From positions 36,149 through 100,148 of the forward strand of contig NZ_JARXIA010000024.1 of the NCBI RefSeq assembly GCF_031127875.1: DNA of 64,000 bases, given 5' to 3'. Positions within the stretch are counted from its first letter, which is position 1, and each line of letters opens with the position of its first letter. The DNA is from Pelagicoccus sp. SDUM812005 (lineage in GTDB: Bacteria; Verrucomicrobiota; Verrucomicrobiia; Opitutales; Opitutaceae). A program made the position numbers and the translations under genes. Shown here in pieces: positions 44,573 through 53,250 of this stretch. The notes under the pieces were generated by a model. That model ran no database searches, was not told where the DNA came from, and saw nothing but the letters and a program-made list of their open reading frames with translations.

Positions 44573-45202
44573 ATGAGCATCAGCAAGGCCATAAAACAGA
44601 CCTTGGTTTCCACGCCCGAACGGCGTCAGGAGGCCGATGATGACCTTGCGATCGTGCAAAAGGTTCAAGCGGGGGACGTGGACGCCTTCGACGAGCTCGT
44701 CACCAAGTACCGCGAGCGCATCTACGCCGTCGTCTACAACCTGACCTCCAACCGCGAGGACGCCTCCGACCTCACCCAGGACGCCTTCATCAAGGCCTTC
44801 CAATCCGTCGGACGCTTCAAGGGCAAGTCCAGCTTCTTCACCTGGCTCTACCGCATCGCCCTCAACACCACCCTCACCCACCTGCGCAAGAACAAGCTGC
44901 GCCGCTTCTTCAGCTTCGAGAAGATGAGCGAGGAAGACCACTCCGCCGGCTTCATCGAGCAACTCAAGACGGACTCCGACTCCGACAAGAACACGCTCAT
45001 GAACGAGCTGCAGGAGAAGCTCAACGACGCCTTCCAAAAGCTCTCCGTCAAGCACCGCACCGTCATTACCCTCTACGAGATCGACGGCCTCAGCCACAAG
45101 GAGATCGCCGACATCGTAGGCACCTCAGTCGGGACCGTCCGCTCCCGCCTCCACTACGCCAAACAATTTCTGCAAGCCGAACTGAAAGACTACGTCCAGT
45201 AG
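44573..45202 (+). CDS. ECF-type RNA polymerase sigma factor (RpoE-like)
   Basis: A 209-residue sigma factor. Region 2 has FDELVTKYRERIYAVVYNLT and DASDLTQDAFIKAF; region 4 has LSVKHRTVITLYEIDGLSHK and IADIVGTSVGTVRSRLHYAK. There is a 30-residue linker rich in charge. It heads a probable operon with a membrane protein 11 bases downstream and an HtrA-like exported protein, the order of rpoE-rseA-degS/mucD systems, so envelope stress control is inferred. A recognisable ECF promoter was not found upstream. Confidence 0.93.
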   Translation: MSISKAIKQTLVSTPERRQEADDDLAIVQKVQAGDVDAFDELVTKYRERIYAVVYNLTSNREDASDLTQDAFIKAFQSVGRFKGKSSFFTWLYRIALNTTLTHLRKNKLRRFFSFEKMSEEDHSAGFIEQLKTDSDSDKNTLMNELQEKLNDAFQKLSVKHRTVITLYEIDGLSHKEIADIVGTSVGTVRSRLHYAKQFLQAELKDYVQ

Positions 45203-45213
45203 ACCGAAAATCG

Positions 45214-45774
45214 ATGAGCGCCCACCCACAAACCGCTTCCGCAGCCAACGCTGACCAACGCCTGAGCCAACTCGTCAAGCTCAAGCGCCTGGAGAAGCCC
45301 GACGCCGCCTTTTGGGAGAAATTCGAACAAGAGTTTCGCAGCCGGCAGCTCACCACCTTCGTGCAGATTCAGCCCATGCATACCCGCCTCCGCCGGGCCT
45401 GCATGATCATCGCCCGCAAAGCGGCCCCTCCAGTAGCCGCAGCCGGAGCCGTAGCCCTTACCTTCTTCGCAGTCACGAACGCGAGCTACCTGACCGACGG
45501 ACCGGACAAGGCACTCCAATCCGTGCCCCAAACGCTCGCCAGCAAAGAAAAAAGCGACGATCCAACCGCCTACTTCATCGTAAGCGCCGAAGCTCCAGCC
45601 AATAACCAAGCCGAAGAAAGCGCCAGCGACACGATTTACCAAATCAACTCGCTCAGCAGCCAAGCCCGCGCCGCCAACGGATACCAGCTTCACACCACCC
45701 CCGTAACCTTCTCCCAGAAAGCCGCTGGACAGTCGAGCGGGGCCAACATCCTCAGCGCCCAACCGAACTACTAG
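45214..45774 (+). CDS. Single-pass membrane protein, candidate anti-sigma factor
   Basis: A 186-residue protein. Its cytoplasmic N-terminus (about 1-60) has a charged helical motif, LVKLKRLEKPDAAFWEKFEQ, then one membrane segment (about 70-92, PVAAAGAVALTFFAVTNA) and a Ser/Ala-rich periplasmic tail. Layout and position directly after the ECF sigma gene match anti-sigma factors such as RseA, but there is no sequence match to a named family and no zinc-binding HxxxCxxC. Role inferred only from context. Confidence 0.62.
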   Translation: MSAHPQTASAANADQRLSQLVKLKRLEKPDAAFWEKFEQEFRSRQLTTFVQIQPMHTRLRRACMIIARKAAPPVAAAGAVALTFFAVTNASYLTDGPDKALQSVPQTLASKEKSDDPTAYFIVSAEAPANNQAEESASDTIYQINSLSSQARAANGYQLHTTPVTFSQKAAGQSSGANILSAQPNY

Positions 45775-45778
45775 CAGC

Positions 45779-46786
45779 ATGCTACGCCGCTTCGGATCAT
45801 TCGCTCTGGCGAGCGCTGCGCTCGTCGGCGCCACCGTGGCAGGTACGCCATCGGACCAGCCCGCCCGCAGCTCGGAAACCATCCCCGGCGAACAACGCCT
45901 CATCGAGCTGTATCGGGATTATCGAGACACCGTCGTCAAAGTGAAGTACGCGGTCAAGACGGTCGACGAAAACGGCAAGGAGCACGTCGCCCTCACCGTC
46001 CAATCCGGTTTCTACATCGACGCGAAAGGAACCGTACTCACCAATGCGGTCCCCACCCAAAAAGGTCCCCGCCTTCGCATCGAAAAAGACGGCCTGCAAT
46101 TGCTGGCGGTTCCCCTCGCGTCCGATCCGCGCTCCAACATCGCGCTGATCCAAGTCGCCAAACCGCCCCCTGGCATACGGTACATCGACCTCTCCCAGCC
46201 CGCGAGCGCCCCTCGCATCGGTTCGCTCGCCTATGCCATAACCAGCCCCCTCGACCTCGCTCCCACCCCCAAGCTTGGGATCGTCACCGGTCAGGAAAGC
46301 AGCTTCGGCGAAATCGAATTTCCCTGCACCTACACGCGCATCGGAATATCATCCGGCCCCGCGGAAGGCGGTTCCCCTGTATTCGGCAGCGACGGAGCTC
46401 TAATCGGCCTTAGCGTCGCATCTCTCCCCGACGTCGCTTCTAGCTACGTTGTACCCACGCGCTCGCTACAGCACATCGTGGCCCAGCTCCGCAAAAACGG
46501 AACAGTCTTCCACCCCAAGCTGCCAGTCCAAATCAGCGAACGCGTCAACCCCAACACCCTCCAGAGAAGCCTCGAAGTGTCGGCATTGGATGCCAGCTCC
46601 GCCGCCGCCAAGCCAAGCGGATTGCAAGCGGGCGACCTGATCCTCAGCCTCCAAGGCAAAGCGATCTCCGGGATCAACGAGTGGCGAGACGCCCTGTTCT
46701 TCAGTCCCGCAGGACAGTTCCTCAGCCTCACCATCCAACGCGGCGAGGAGCAAAAGGAAATCGCGCTATTGCTCGAAAGCCAATAG
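45779..46786 (+). CDS. HtrA/DegS-like PDZ protein with degenerate catalytic triad
   Basis: A 335-residue exported protein with a signal peptide (about 1-23), a trypsin-like domain (about 40-225) and a C-terminal PDZ domain (about 240-332; SGLQAGDLILSLQGKAISG). All three catalytic positions are changed. TNxHV reads TNAVP, the Asp of S-D-IALLQ reads S-N-IALIQ, and GNSGG reads GPAEGG with Glu at the Ser position. It is therefore predicted inactive as a protease and may instead sense or bind ligands. It follows the sigma and membrane genes with only 4 bases between. Confidence 0.82.
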   Translation: MLRRFGSFALASAALVGATVAGTPSDQPARSSETIPGEQRLIELYRDYRDTVVKVKYAVKTVDENGKEHVALTVQSGFYIDAKGTVLTNAVPTQKGPRLRIEKDGLQLLAVPLASDPRSNIALIQVAKPPPGIRYIDLSQPASAPRIGSLAYAITSPLDLAPTPKLGIVTGQESSFGEIEFPCTYTRIGISSGPAEGGSPVFGSDGALIGLSVASLPDVASSYVVPTRSLQHIVAQLRKNGTVFHPKLPVQISERVNPNTLQRSLEVSALDASSAAAKPSGLQAGDLILSLQGKAISGINEWRDALFFSPAGQFLSLTIQRGEEQKEIALLLESQ

Positions 46787-46803
46787 TTCACAGGCTGCTC
46801 CCC

Positions 46804-47223
46804 ATGGCAGTCTACCATTCCGAAATCAACGTCCGCACCCAAGGTCAAGGGACCTTCGAAATCACCGACCAAGCCCGCAACGCCCTCCGCGAAAGCGGCA
46901 TCAAAAACGGCGTCGCCACCGTATTTTGCCGGCACACCAGCTGCAGTCTCGTGCTCATGGAAAACGCCGACCCCAGCGCCCGCCACGACCTAGAAGGCTT
47001 CCTGAACCGACTCGTGCCCGAAAACGATCGCCACTTCACCCATACCTACGAAGGCCCCGACGACATGCCCAGCCATATCAAGATGGCCCTGACACGGAGC
47101 TCGGAAACGATTCCCATCTCCGACGGTCGACTGCTGCTTGGAACCTGGCAAGGCCTCTTCCTTTGGGAGCATCGGACCGCTCCCCACACCCGCTCCGTCG
47201 TGGTGACGATCATGGGCGAATAG
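46804..47223 (+). CDS. yjbQ: YjbQ-family protein (UPF0047)
   Basis: A 139-residue protein with the YjbQ core: FEITDQARNAL, GVATVFCRHTSCSLVLMENAD, ARHDLEGFLNRLVPE, and GTWQGLFLWEHR near the end. The conserved His and Cys/Asn residues are kept. Weak thiamin phosphate synthase activity has been reported for relatives; the real function is unclear. The ATG at 46804 fits the family; a longer frame from 46681 overlaps the preceding gene. Confidence 0.88.
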   Translation: MAVYHSEINVRTQGQGTFEITDQARNALRESGIKNGVATVFCRHTSCSLVLMENADPSARHDLEGFLNRLVPENDRHFTHTYEGPDDMPSHIKMALTRSSETIPISDGRLLLGTWQGLFLWEHRTAPHTRSVVVTIMGE

Positions 47224-47243
47224 CCTCGTTCCAAAACACAGAA

Positions 47244-47272
47244 AACGCTCCCCGAAAACATCGAGGAGCGTT
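47244..47272 (-). terminator. Terminator for the pil operon
   Basis: On the minus strand AACGCTCC and GGAGCGTT form an 8-bp stem followed by a T-rich tail (TTTTCTGTGTTTT). It lies 37 bases beyond the pilQ stop; the plus side has no T run. Confidence 0.65.
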
Positions 47273-47308
47273 CAACTAAAGTAAAACTGCGTATTTTAAT
47301 TCCGGATA

Positions 47309-49054
47309 CTAGCGATTCTTTAGCGAAACCGCGTCGACTCCGGAAGCTTCCATCATCTCTTGGGAGAATACATCTTCGAAATCCGCTTCCTCGCTCGGGA
47401 GGATCTTGGCCGTAATGAAGATTAGCAAGTTGCGCTTGGTTTCCGTCTTCGACTCGTGCTTGAAGAGGCGTCCAAGACCGGGGACCTTGCCGAGTACCGG
47501 CACATGGCTGTCGTCGGAATTGTTCGAGCTCTCCATCAATCCACCGATACCCATGGTGAAACCATCCTTCAGAGCGATTTGAGTCTCTGTCTTGCGAGTT
47601 GAAATCAAAGGGATCGACGCTCCGCCGGAACCACCGAAGTTAACCACGCCCGTACGGCTGCTTACTTCCGGCACGACCTTCAGGTTGATCAGGCCCGCAT
47701 TGTTTACCGAAGGCGTAACCTTCAGGTTCACCCCGATCTGCTTGTATTCAAAGTTGCTGACCTCGAAACCACCCGTTTCTTCGTTGTACTGGTAGTTAGG
47801 AATTGGAAACTCTTCACCTACGTTGATCGTGGCTTCCTGATTGTTTAGCGTCACAACCGTTGGGTTCGATACCAATCTGCTGCCGCCTTGCTCCTTGAGA
47901 GCGCTGAGTACAAAACCGAACTGGTCTGCCGTAAAGATAGCGGAAGCGGAACGACTCACCCCCTTCGTATCCACGAGGGAGTAAAGGTTATTTACAGCAT
48001 GCGTTATGAGGGTGCTTTCGCCGACGGAAGTAGAATCGACCAAGGTTTGCCCAGTCAGGTTATTGACCAAGGTACCACGATTCACCCCGATGCCGCTCAT
48101 TTCAGCATTTCCGTTCGTGAAAGCAACATCTCCCAGATTTCGTTGGTTTGACTGCTCGCTTTCACCCCCTTCGCTACGTGCACGGTCAAAGGACTCACCC
48201 CACTGCTTGTTGATATTGCCAACGCCTACGCCATAGTTGCGCAGCGTCGACCAGTTCACGCCGATATTCTTAACATCCGTGTCGGTAACTTCAATAAAGC
48301 GCGTTTCGATAAACACCTGCTGGGTTGGCTTGTCGAGGCGCTCCACTACGGAACGGATATTATCCATTTTCGAAGCGCGCTCGGAAACGATCAAGGCGTT
48401 GCTCCGTTGGTCAACCTGGACGGCACCGCCCTTGCTCGCATCCACCAGGTTGCGCAGCGTCGCGGCAATAGAATCAGCATCCGCATAGTTAACCATGAAA
48501 ATTTCAGTTACGGGTGGCTCGATATTCAGAGTATCGCGGCTCACGACTTTGATGATGGAGCCTTCTTCGATAAAGGTATAACCCACTGGCTCGAGAACCA
48601 CAGAGTAGATCTGGCGCCAGGTCACGTCGCGAAGCTTGATCGAGGTCGTTCCTACCAAGGTATCCGGCACGACTAGATTCAAAGTATAGAGATCGGCAAC
48701 ATTGCGCAGCACCGTTCGAATTTCTTCGTTCGGGTAATCTACAGATATCAAGTCCGAAGCGTCGAGAGCCATGTCGTTTCCGATCGGCGAAGCGAAAGAG
48801 TCGTCGATAGCAGAAACTCCGTTTTCGTCCTCAGCAACCTCGGCTTGGCTCGCTGCGGGATCTTCAAACAAACGGTCGAGGTCAGTGATGCTCGGGCCGG
48901 AAGCTTCCTGCTCCTGAGATGCAGTCGCCGCTTCTCGCAGTCCATCGCGAACCGTTCCTGCTGGAGGAGCCTCCTGTCCATAAAGGACAGGAATACCAGC
49001 CACGATCGAAGCGGCTGCTATTGATAGTATAATATTGGATTTCATATAACGCAT
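47309..49054 (-). CDS. pilQ: Type IV pilus secretin PilQ (GspD-type)
   Basis: A 581-residue outer-membrane secretin. Signal peptide (about 1-26), an acidic low-complexity region (about 30-95), N-domains (DLISVDYPNEEIRTVLRNVA, about 100-225) and the secretin domain (about 330-560; VGEEFPIP, VPVLGKVPGLGRLFK, LLIFITAKI). It forms the channel through which the pilus leaves. It is last in the operon and its start abuts the pilP stop. An alternative start four codons in (MKSNII) is possible. AMIN domains of typical PilQ are absent. Confidence 0.9.
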   Translation of the reverse strand: MRYMKSNIILSIAAASIVAGIPVLYGQEAPPAGTVRDGLREAATASQEQEASGPSITDLDRLFEDPAASQAEVAEDENGVSAIDDSFASPIGNDMALDASDLISVDYPNEEIRTVLRNVADLYTLNLVVPDTLVGTTSIKLRDVTWRQIYSVVLEPVGYTFIEEGSIIKVVSRDTLNIEPPVTEIFMVNYADADSIAATLRNLVDASKGGAVQVDQRSNALIVSERASKMDNIRSVVERLDKPTQQVFIETRFIEVTDTDVKNIGVNWSTLRNYGVGVGNINKQWGESFDRARSEGGESEQSNQRNLGDVAFTNGNAEMSGIGVNRGTLVNNLTGQTLVDSTSVGESTLITHAVNNLYSLVDTKGVSRSASAIFTADQFGFVLSALKEQGGSRLVSNPTVVTLNNQEATINVGEEFPIPNYQYNEETGGFEVSNFEYKQIGVNLKVTPSVNNAGLINLKVVPEVSSRTGVVNFGGSGGASIPLISTRKTETQIALKDGFTMGIGGLMESSNNSDDSHVPVLGKVPGLGRLFKHESKTETKRNLLIFITAKILPSEEADFEDVFSQEMMEASGVDAVSLKNR

Positions 49055-49522
49055 TTACTTAAGTTTTAGTTGCAGTTCCGAATCACCACGACGGATCTTA
49101 TATGTAGAGCCAGTGATTTCAGTTATAGTAACGCTGTATTCCGCGCCGTTAAACGTGATCCCCAGTTCGGAACCAACCTTCAGTTTTTTCTCTTTAAAAA
49201 TCAGATAGAACTCACCACCGAACATAAAAATACCGGTTGGATTAACATACTTCGAAAGCTTCGCGAGAAGCTCTTCTTCGGTCAGAACAACTTCGACTTC
49301 CTCCTCTACGACGACTGTTTCGCCGCGATCTGGAACAAATGGAGCAGGCGCCTCAGCAATTAGCTCGTCCCCTAGAGGTCGTACCTCATTCGCAAGCACC
49401 GCGCGTATGCCCTCCAAGCTCTCAGCCCGAGCCTCCGCAGACATGATTGCTGCCTGCGACACTCCTGAAAGAGAGACGGCAAAGAGAAGAACTCCACCTT
49501 TCACTATTGATACTCGCTTCAT
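49055..49522 (-). CDS. pilP: PilP-like type IV pilus assembly protein
   Basis: A 155-residue exported protein with an N-terminal signal segment (about 1-24), an acidic middle and a C-terminal beta-rich domain (LKVGSELGITFNGAEYSVTI, YKIRRGDSELQLKL). Position between pilO and pilQ and the PilP/HofP-like final domain support the call; there is no lipobox, so it is not a typical lipoprotein PilP. Its start overlaps the pilO stop by four bases. Confidence 0.68.
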   Translation of the reverse strand: MKRVSIVKGGVLLFAVSLSGVSQAAIMSAEARAESLEGIRAVLANEVRPLGDELIAEAPAPFVPDRGETVVVEEEVEVVLTEEELLAKLSKYVNPTGIFMFGGEFYLIFKEKKLKVGSELGITFNGAEYSVTITEITGSTYKIRRGDSELQLKLK

Positions 49523-50112
49523 TTATTCTTCCTCCCAAGTACGCTTACGGAAAGTCTCATTTCTACTTCAGGCTCGCCTACCGTATTCTTCGCTCCCGTG
49601 ATCGAAACGCTTTCTACAACGGCGAACGCAGAACCTCCTTCGATCGCCCTGACAAAGGACAAAACCTCCAGATAGGTTCCCGTGACGCTCATATCGTATA
49701 TAATTTCCTGATACGGAGACATCTCTGCCTTCTTTCTGGCCTTCTTGTCCCTCTTCGCGTCCGGCAAGGGCTTTATCACCTGCTGGATGTTCGACATCTC
49801 GACGCCAGTAGCGGACTCGACCTGGTAGAAGTATCGCTGATTGGTGGCGAGGTCCTCCGGCGCGAACAGCCGAGCATTCACCTCGGCGTCCATGCGCTTG
49901 ATCTCTTCGAGGTCCGCTTCGATATCGGAAGCGAACTTGAGGTTCTTGAGAATGCGCGAATGCCGCACGCTCAAGTCATCCGCGTCAGCCGCAAGTCGAG
50001 TAATTTGATCGTTGCGTACGAAATAGACGCCTAAGCAAACCACTACGACCGCCGAACAGATCGCGATCACGTAGTTCTTCCTTAAATAAGACAATATAGA
50101 CAAAAAGCTCAT
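49519..50112 (-). CDS. pilO: PilO-like type IV pilus assembly protein
   Basis: A 197-residue single-pass protein. Membrane segment at about 12-33 (NYVIAICSAVVVVCLGVYFV), then a coiled coil (LAADADDLSVRHSRILKNLK) and a ferredoxin-like fold with IIYDMSVTGTYLEVLSFVRA. In known systems PilN and PilO form a heterodimer linking PilM to PilP/PilQ. Its start overlaps the pilN stop by four bases. Confidence 0.75.
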   Translation of the reverse strand: MSFLSILSYLRKNYVIAICSAVVVVCLGVYFVRNDQITRLAADADDLSVRHSRILKNLKFASDIEADLEEIKRMDAEVNARLFAPEDLATNQRYFYQVESATGVEMSNIQQVIKPLPDAKRDKKARKKAEMSPYQEIIYDMSVTGTYLEVLSFVRAIEGGSAFAVVESVSITGAKNTVGEPEVEMRLSVSVLGRKNK

Positions 50113-50717
50113 TTTCCTTCCTCCTTCGCGATCACCTCTATCCGAAACGCGATGCCATTCCCTGCCGTGCTGCGCTCGAGGGACGTGAGCTTATATTCGT
50201 TAAGCAAACCTTGGAAGGAGTCTGCCTTCTCGATCGCCTTCAAGTAGTCGTTCACCAATCGAGAGGCCTCCTCGGCGGCGACGAGCACGCTCCCCTGGAT
50301 GTTGGCTCTTCCCTCGTAGTATTCCACCCGGTCGAGATGCATCCCATCCAACAGGTTCGACGAGAGACTCAACAACGCGTCGCTGGCAACCAGCTTTCCG
50401 TCCTTGAACTCCACGACCTCAGCGAGCGTCCGGCTAATCTTCATGAACTCGGCGTTCAGCTTCACCTTCTCGTCGTGGCGACCTTGGTAAGTGGAGATCT
50501 CGGCCTGGAGGCTTTGGATCTCCTCCTCGATATTCGAGGCCCTGTACTCCTGAAACAGAATATAGACCGTGAGCACGGAAGCGATGGCGATCGCGAGGGC
50601 GGGCACGAAAAACTGGGTGCGAACCGCCCGCATATCGGGCAGCGAATCGTAATCCCGAAAATTGGGACGCCAATCGTAGCTGCGAGCGGAGGAAGCTTTC
50701 TTCGATAGCTTGATCAC
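50109..50717 (-). CDS. pilN: PilN-like type IV pilus assembly protein
   Basis: A 202-residue single-pass protein with a membrane segment (about 37-57, FFVPALAIAIASVLTVYILF), a coiled coil and a ferredoxin-like domain. I choose the GTG at 50717, because it overlaps the pilM TGA stop (GTGA) and follows AAAGGGGAAAT as a good ribosome binding site; the longer frame to 50765 adds only overlap with pilM. It pairs with PilO. Confidence 0.75.
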   Translation of the reverse strand: MIKLSKKASSARSYDWRPNFRDYDSLPDMRAVRTQFFVPALAIAIASVLTVYILFQEYRASNIEEEIQSLQAEISTYQGRHDEKVKLNAEFMKISRTLAEVVEFKDGKLVASDALLSLSSNLLDGMHLDRVEYYEGRANIQGSVLVAAEEASRLVNDYLKAIEKADSFQGLLNEYKLTSLERSTAGNGIAFRIEVIAKEEGK

Positions 50718-51739
50718 GATTTCCCCTTTCCAAACTCGAGCACCAAGGAAAACAGGCTCAACCAAGTGTTATCGATCTTGGCGCCTACTTCCTCCGAAGA
50801 GAAGGTGACGCCCTTTCCTTCCAGCCAAGCGCTCAAATCGAGCGGAAGCGGAGACAAATTCAGAAGGTCGCAGATACTGCCTTCCAGCCACGGCAGGAAG
50901 CGACCATCCTTCAAGCAGTACAACTCGGAAACCGAGCTGCCCGTTTGGACTTCGAAAAAGCCAATGGAGCTCTGCAGTTCGCGCAGCAGCTTCCGCAAAA
51001 GCTTCGGCGCGATCGGTCCAAGATCGAAGTCGCGGGACTGCAGGATCTTCTCCGCAGCCGCCTCATCCTTCAAATTCATTTCTTCCTTGAGGGCTTGGGC
51101 GATATGAATCGCTCCGCAATCGATGCGTCGCGCCATCTCAACTCCCTTCGGCCCCACAATGACCGCGTTGGTAAACTTCTGGTCGATCTCCAAGAAGAGC
51201 ACCGGCGAGCGACCGGCATCGCCCCCGATCGCGTCCCGCAGGGCGCCAATCGTCCCCAAGGTCCCGAGCTCCAAGCGCCGCGGGTAGATACCCTTTTCCA
51301 CGAGCTCGCGCTGCACGCCCGACACCTCCTCCTTGGAAGCGCCGCAAACGAGGATCTCCTTCTTGTTGAAGGCCGCTAAATCGATCTCGCTGCCATCCGC
51401 CGCCGACAAGCAGTATGCCGCAAACTTTTCGGGATCCACGCCGCCCGCCTTGCGCAGGAAATCCATCACGAAATCGACTTCCTTTCCGCGCTGGGCGTCG
51501 AGCAAGACCTGGCGAACCAAGCGGCCCTCCGGATACACGACGCTGTGGGCGTGCATGCAGGCGTTGGACTTGGCCTTGGCAAAGGCTCGAATCGTGGAAG
51601 CTGGGGAATCATCCTTCGAGAGGTCGATCTCTACGACCTCTTCGACGACCGTGGGGGCCGTCTCCGAACTGATGCGGGCAGCCCGGATCGCAGAAGGACG
51701 GTACTCTACGATAAAATTGTTCTTTTTAGCTGAGATCAT
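50714..51739 (-). CDS. pilM: PilM-like actin-fold ATPase of type IV pilus machinery
   Basis: A 341-residue cytoplasmic protein. It begins AKKNNFIVEYRPSAIRAARI and has VLFLEIDQKFTNAVIVGPKG like the PilM/FtsA phosphate loop. LRELQSSIGFFEVQTGSSVS fits the second nucleotide-binding part. PilM binds the cytoplasmic tail of PilN. Divergent from typical PilM, so the call rests on fold and operon order. Confidence 0.72.
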   Translation of the reverse strand: MISAKKNNFIVEYRPSAIRAARISSETAPTVVEEVVEIDLSKDDSPASTIRAFAKAKSNACMHAHSVVYPEGRLVRQVLLDAQRGKEVDFVMDFLRKAGGVDPEKFAAYCLSAADGSEIDLAAFNKKEILVCGASKEEVSGVQRELVEKGIYPRRLELGTLGTIGALRDAIGGDAGRSPVLFLEIDQKFTNAVIVGPKGVEMARRIDCGAIHIAQALKEEMNLKDEAAAEKILQSRDFDLGPIAPKLLRKLLRELQSSIGFFEVQTGSSVSELYCLKDGRFLPWLEGSICDLLNLSPLPLDLSAWLEGKGVTFSSEEVGAKIDNTWLSLFSLVLEFGKGKS

Positions 51740-51900
51740 TGTCGTTTCGCATCCCCTAGGCGCTGTCCGCTTCGAGGTGCATATGACGCTATCGGTCGAG
51801 CCCAGCTATCATTGAGGCGAATAGAGTGATCTAATTTGGAACCGCCGACATCCACCATCGCCCCATGCGCACTTTCCACCCTAAGAGAAACTTGATCCAT
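51736..51900 (-). CDS. Possible 54-residue protein overlapping pilM
   Basis: A short frame beginning MDQVSLRVESAHGAM. GGAG lies five bases before its ATG, and its TGA overlaps the pilM ATG as ATGA, just as in the other pil junctions. Composition is polar with no signal or membrane segment. It may be a real small gene or a translated leader setting pilM expression; no homology is recognised. Confidence 0.4.
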   Translation of the reverse strand: MDQVSLRVESAHGAMVDVGGSKLDHSIRLNDSWARPIASYAPRSGQRLGDAKRQ

Positions 51901-52211
51901 AAGCGCTCCACCCCACGGGAAACGCAGCCCGGCGCTCACTCGCTCCAGCGATCGCCTACCTAAGATCGCCCGCTCGGCTCAGGTCAGATTTTCTGTTCCG
52001 AAAGCTTCCCCGATGCCGTCTTTGCAAGAAACCACGTAGGGGCGACAGCCTTGCCGGGGCACGCAAAAAAGCCCGAACTCTGGGAGTTCGGGCTCGAAAG
52101 GCGATTCAGTCGGGCGCCAGCCGGATTGGGGACAAGTCGACGGTTTTCAGCTATGGAGCTTTTCGCGGGCCGCTGGGCAAGCGAAGTGGCGCCCCGAGTC
52201 GAAAACTCAGT
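51901..52211. other. Intergenic region between pilM cluster and bS22-like gene
   Basis: About 310 bases with no gene except the terminator at 52065-52093. No further signal is recognised; the pil promoter is expected here but its boxes are not obvious. Confidence 0.5.
52065..52093 (-). terminator. Rho-independent terminator of the bS22-like gene
   Basis: On the minus strand GAGCCCGAACTC-type stem (GCCCGAACTC/GAGTTCGGGC, 10 bp, three-base loop) is followed by TTTTTT. It lies about 120 bases after the bS22-like stop. Confidence 0.85.
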
Positions 52212-52307
<96 letters not shown>

Positions 52308-52419
52308 TGTTTTTGTCCCTTGAAATTTTGGAAAAGCCCGAGAACGTGGGCCTTAGCCGGAATCCTGTAAAGCAGAAATTGCAGAAAAGAGGACTGCAAC
52401 TCCCTTCGGTGGCCTTCGC

Positions 52420-53232
52420 CTAACTTCGGCCTCCCCGGTATTCGTCCAAGCGCTTGAGCAAGGTCTCGAATCGGCTCGGCAAGGGCGCCAGCACCGGCTC
52501 GAGCTCCACTTCCGGGATCTTGAACTCGACCTCGACCAGATGCACGCAGAGGCTGTCGTAGAGAGGCTTCTCGCGCCCCTTGCCGCGCATGTAGTCGCGC
52601 TTGATGCGGGAAAGGTAGATCTCGTCTCCCTCGTTGTAGAAGTCCTCCCCTACGATGTTCAAGCCGCGCTCGGCCGCATGCACTCGCACTTGATGGGGGC
52701 GCAGGTAGTTGGTCTCCGCCTCCCAAAGCTGGTATTGGCCGAAGCTCCGCAGGTAGCGGAAGTGCGTCTCGCACTTCTTCCCGGTCTTGTGGGAAACCAC
52801 CATGCACTTGGAGGTGAAATGCCGCGCCAGCGGCAAGTCACAGACGAATTCGCGATCCTCCGTCTCCGCCTTCACCAGCAAGTGGAACCGAAAGACGAGC
52901 TGGGAAGAGCCGACTGCGTTCTTGAGCAGCTCCTCGGTCGCTTCGTTCTTGGCGTAGACGAGGGCTCCGCTCAGCTCCGGATCCAGGTTGTAGGTCCGAA
53001 ACAAGCCCTCCACCCCTAGCTTCTTGAGCTGCGGCTTCTCGTTGAGCAGCTCGCGGCGGATCGCCATGGAAAGGTCCGGCTTGCCCAAGCTCCACTCGTG
53101 CTGGAAGCAAGCCAGCCCCGCTGGCTTGTTCACGGCGAAGTAGCGATCGTTGTTGGCGATCAGAGGAAACTTTTCCGGCCGGCTGCCCAGGTAGCCTGGC
53201 GGGAAGGAGATGAATTCTTTCTTGCTGCTCAT
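52420..53232 (-). CDS. RluA-family pseudouridine synthase-like protein
   Basis: A 270-residue protein with the RluA fold: YFAVNKPAGL, the catalytic-loop position RTYNLDPELSGALV (Asp84 kept, but HRLDxxTSG has become YNLDPELSG), and RPHQVRVHAAERGLNIVGED for THQIRVHL. The catalytic Asp remains, so activity is possible, but loss of the HR pair is unusual. No S4 domain is present. Target RNA unknown. Confidence 0.75.
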   Translation of the reverse strand: MSSKKEFISFPPGYLGSRPEKFPLIANNDRYFAVNKPAGLACFQHEWSLGKPDLSMAIRRELLNEKPQLKKLGVEGLFRTYNLDPELSGALVYAKNEATEELLKNAVGSSQLVFRFHLLVKAETEDREFVCDLPLARHFTSKCMVVSHKTGKKCETHFRYLRSFGQYQLWEAETNYLRPHQVRVHAAERGLNIVGEDFYNEGDEIYLSRIKRDYMRGKGREKPLYDSLCVHLVEVEFKIPEVELEPVLAPLPSRFETLLKRLDEYRGGRS

Positions 53233-53250
53233 TTTTCGGCTGGGGTCGGA

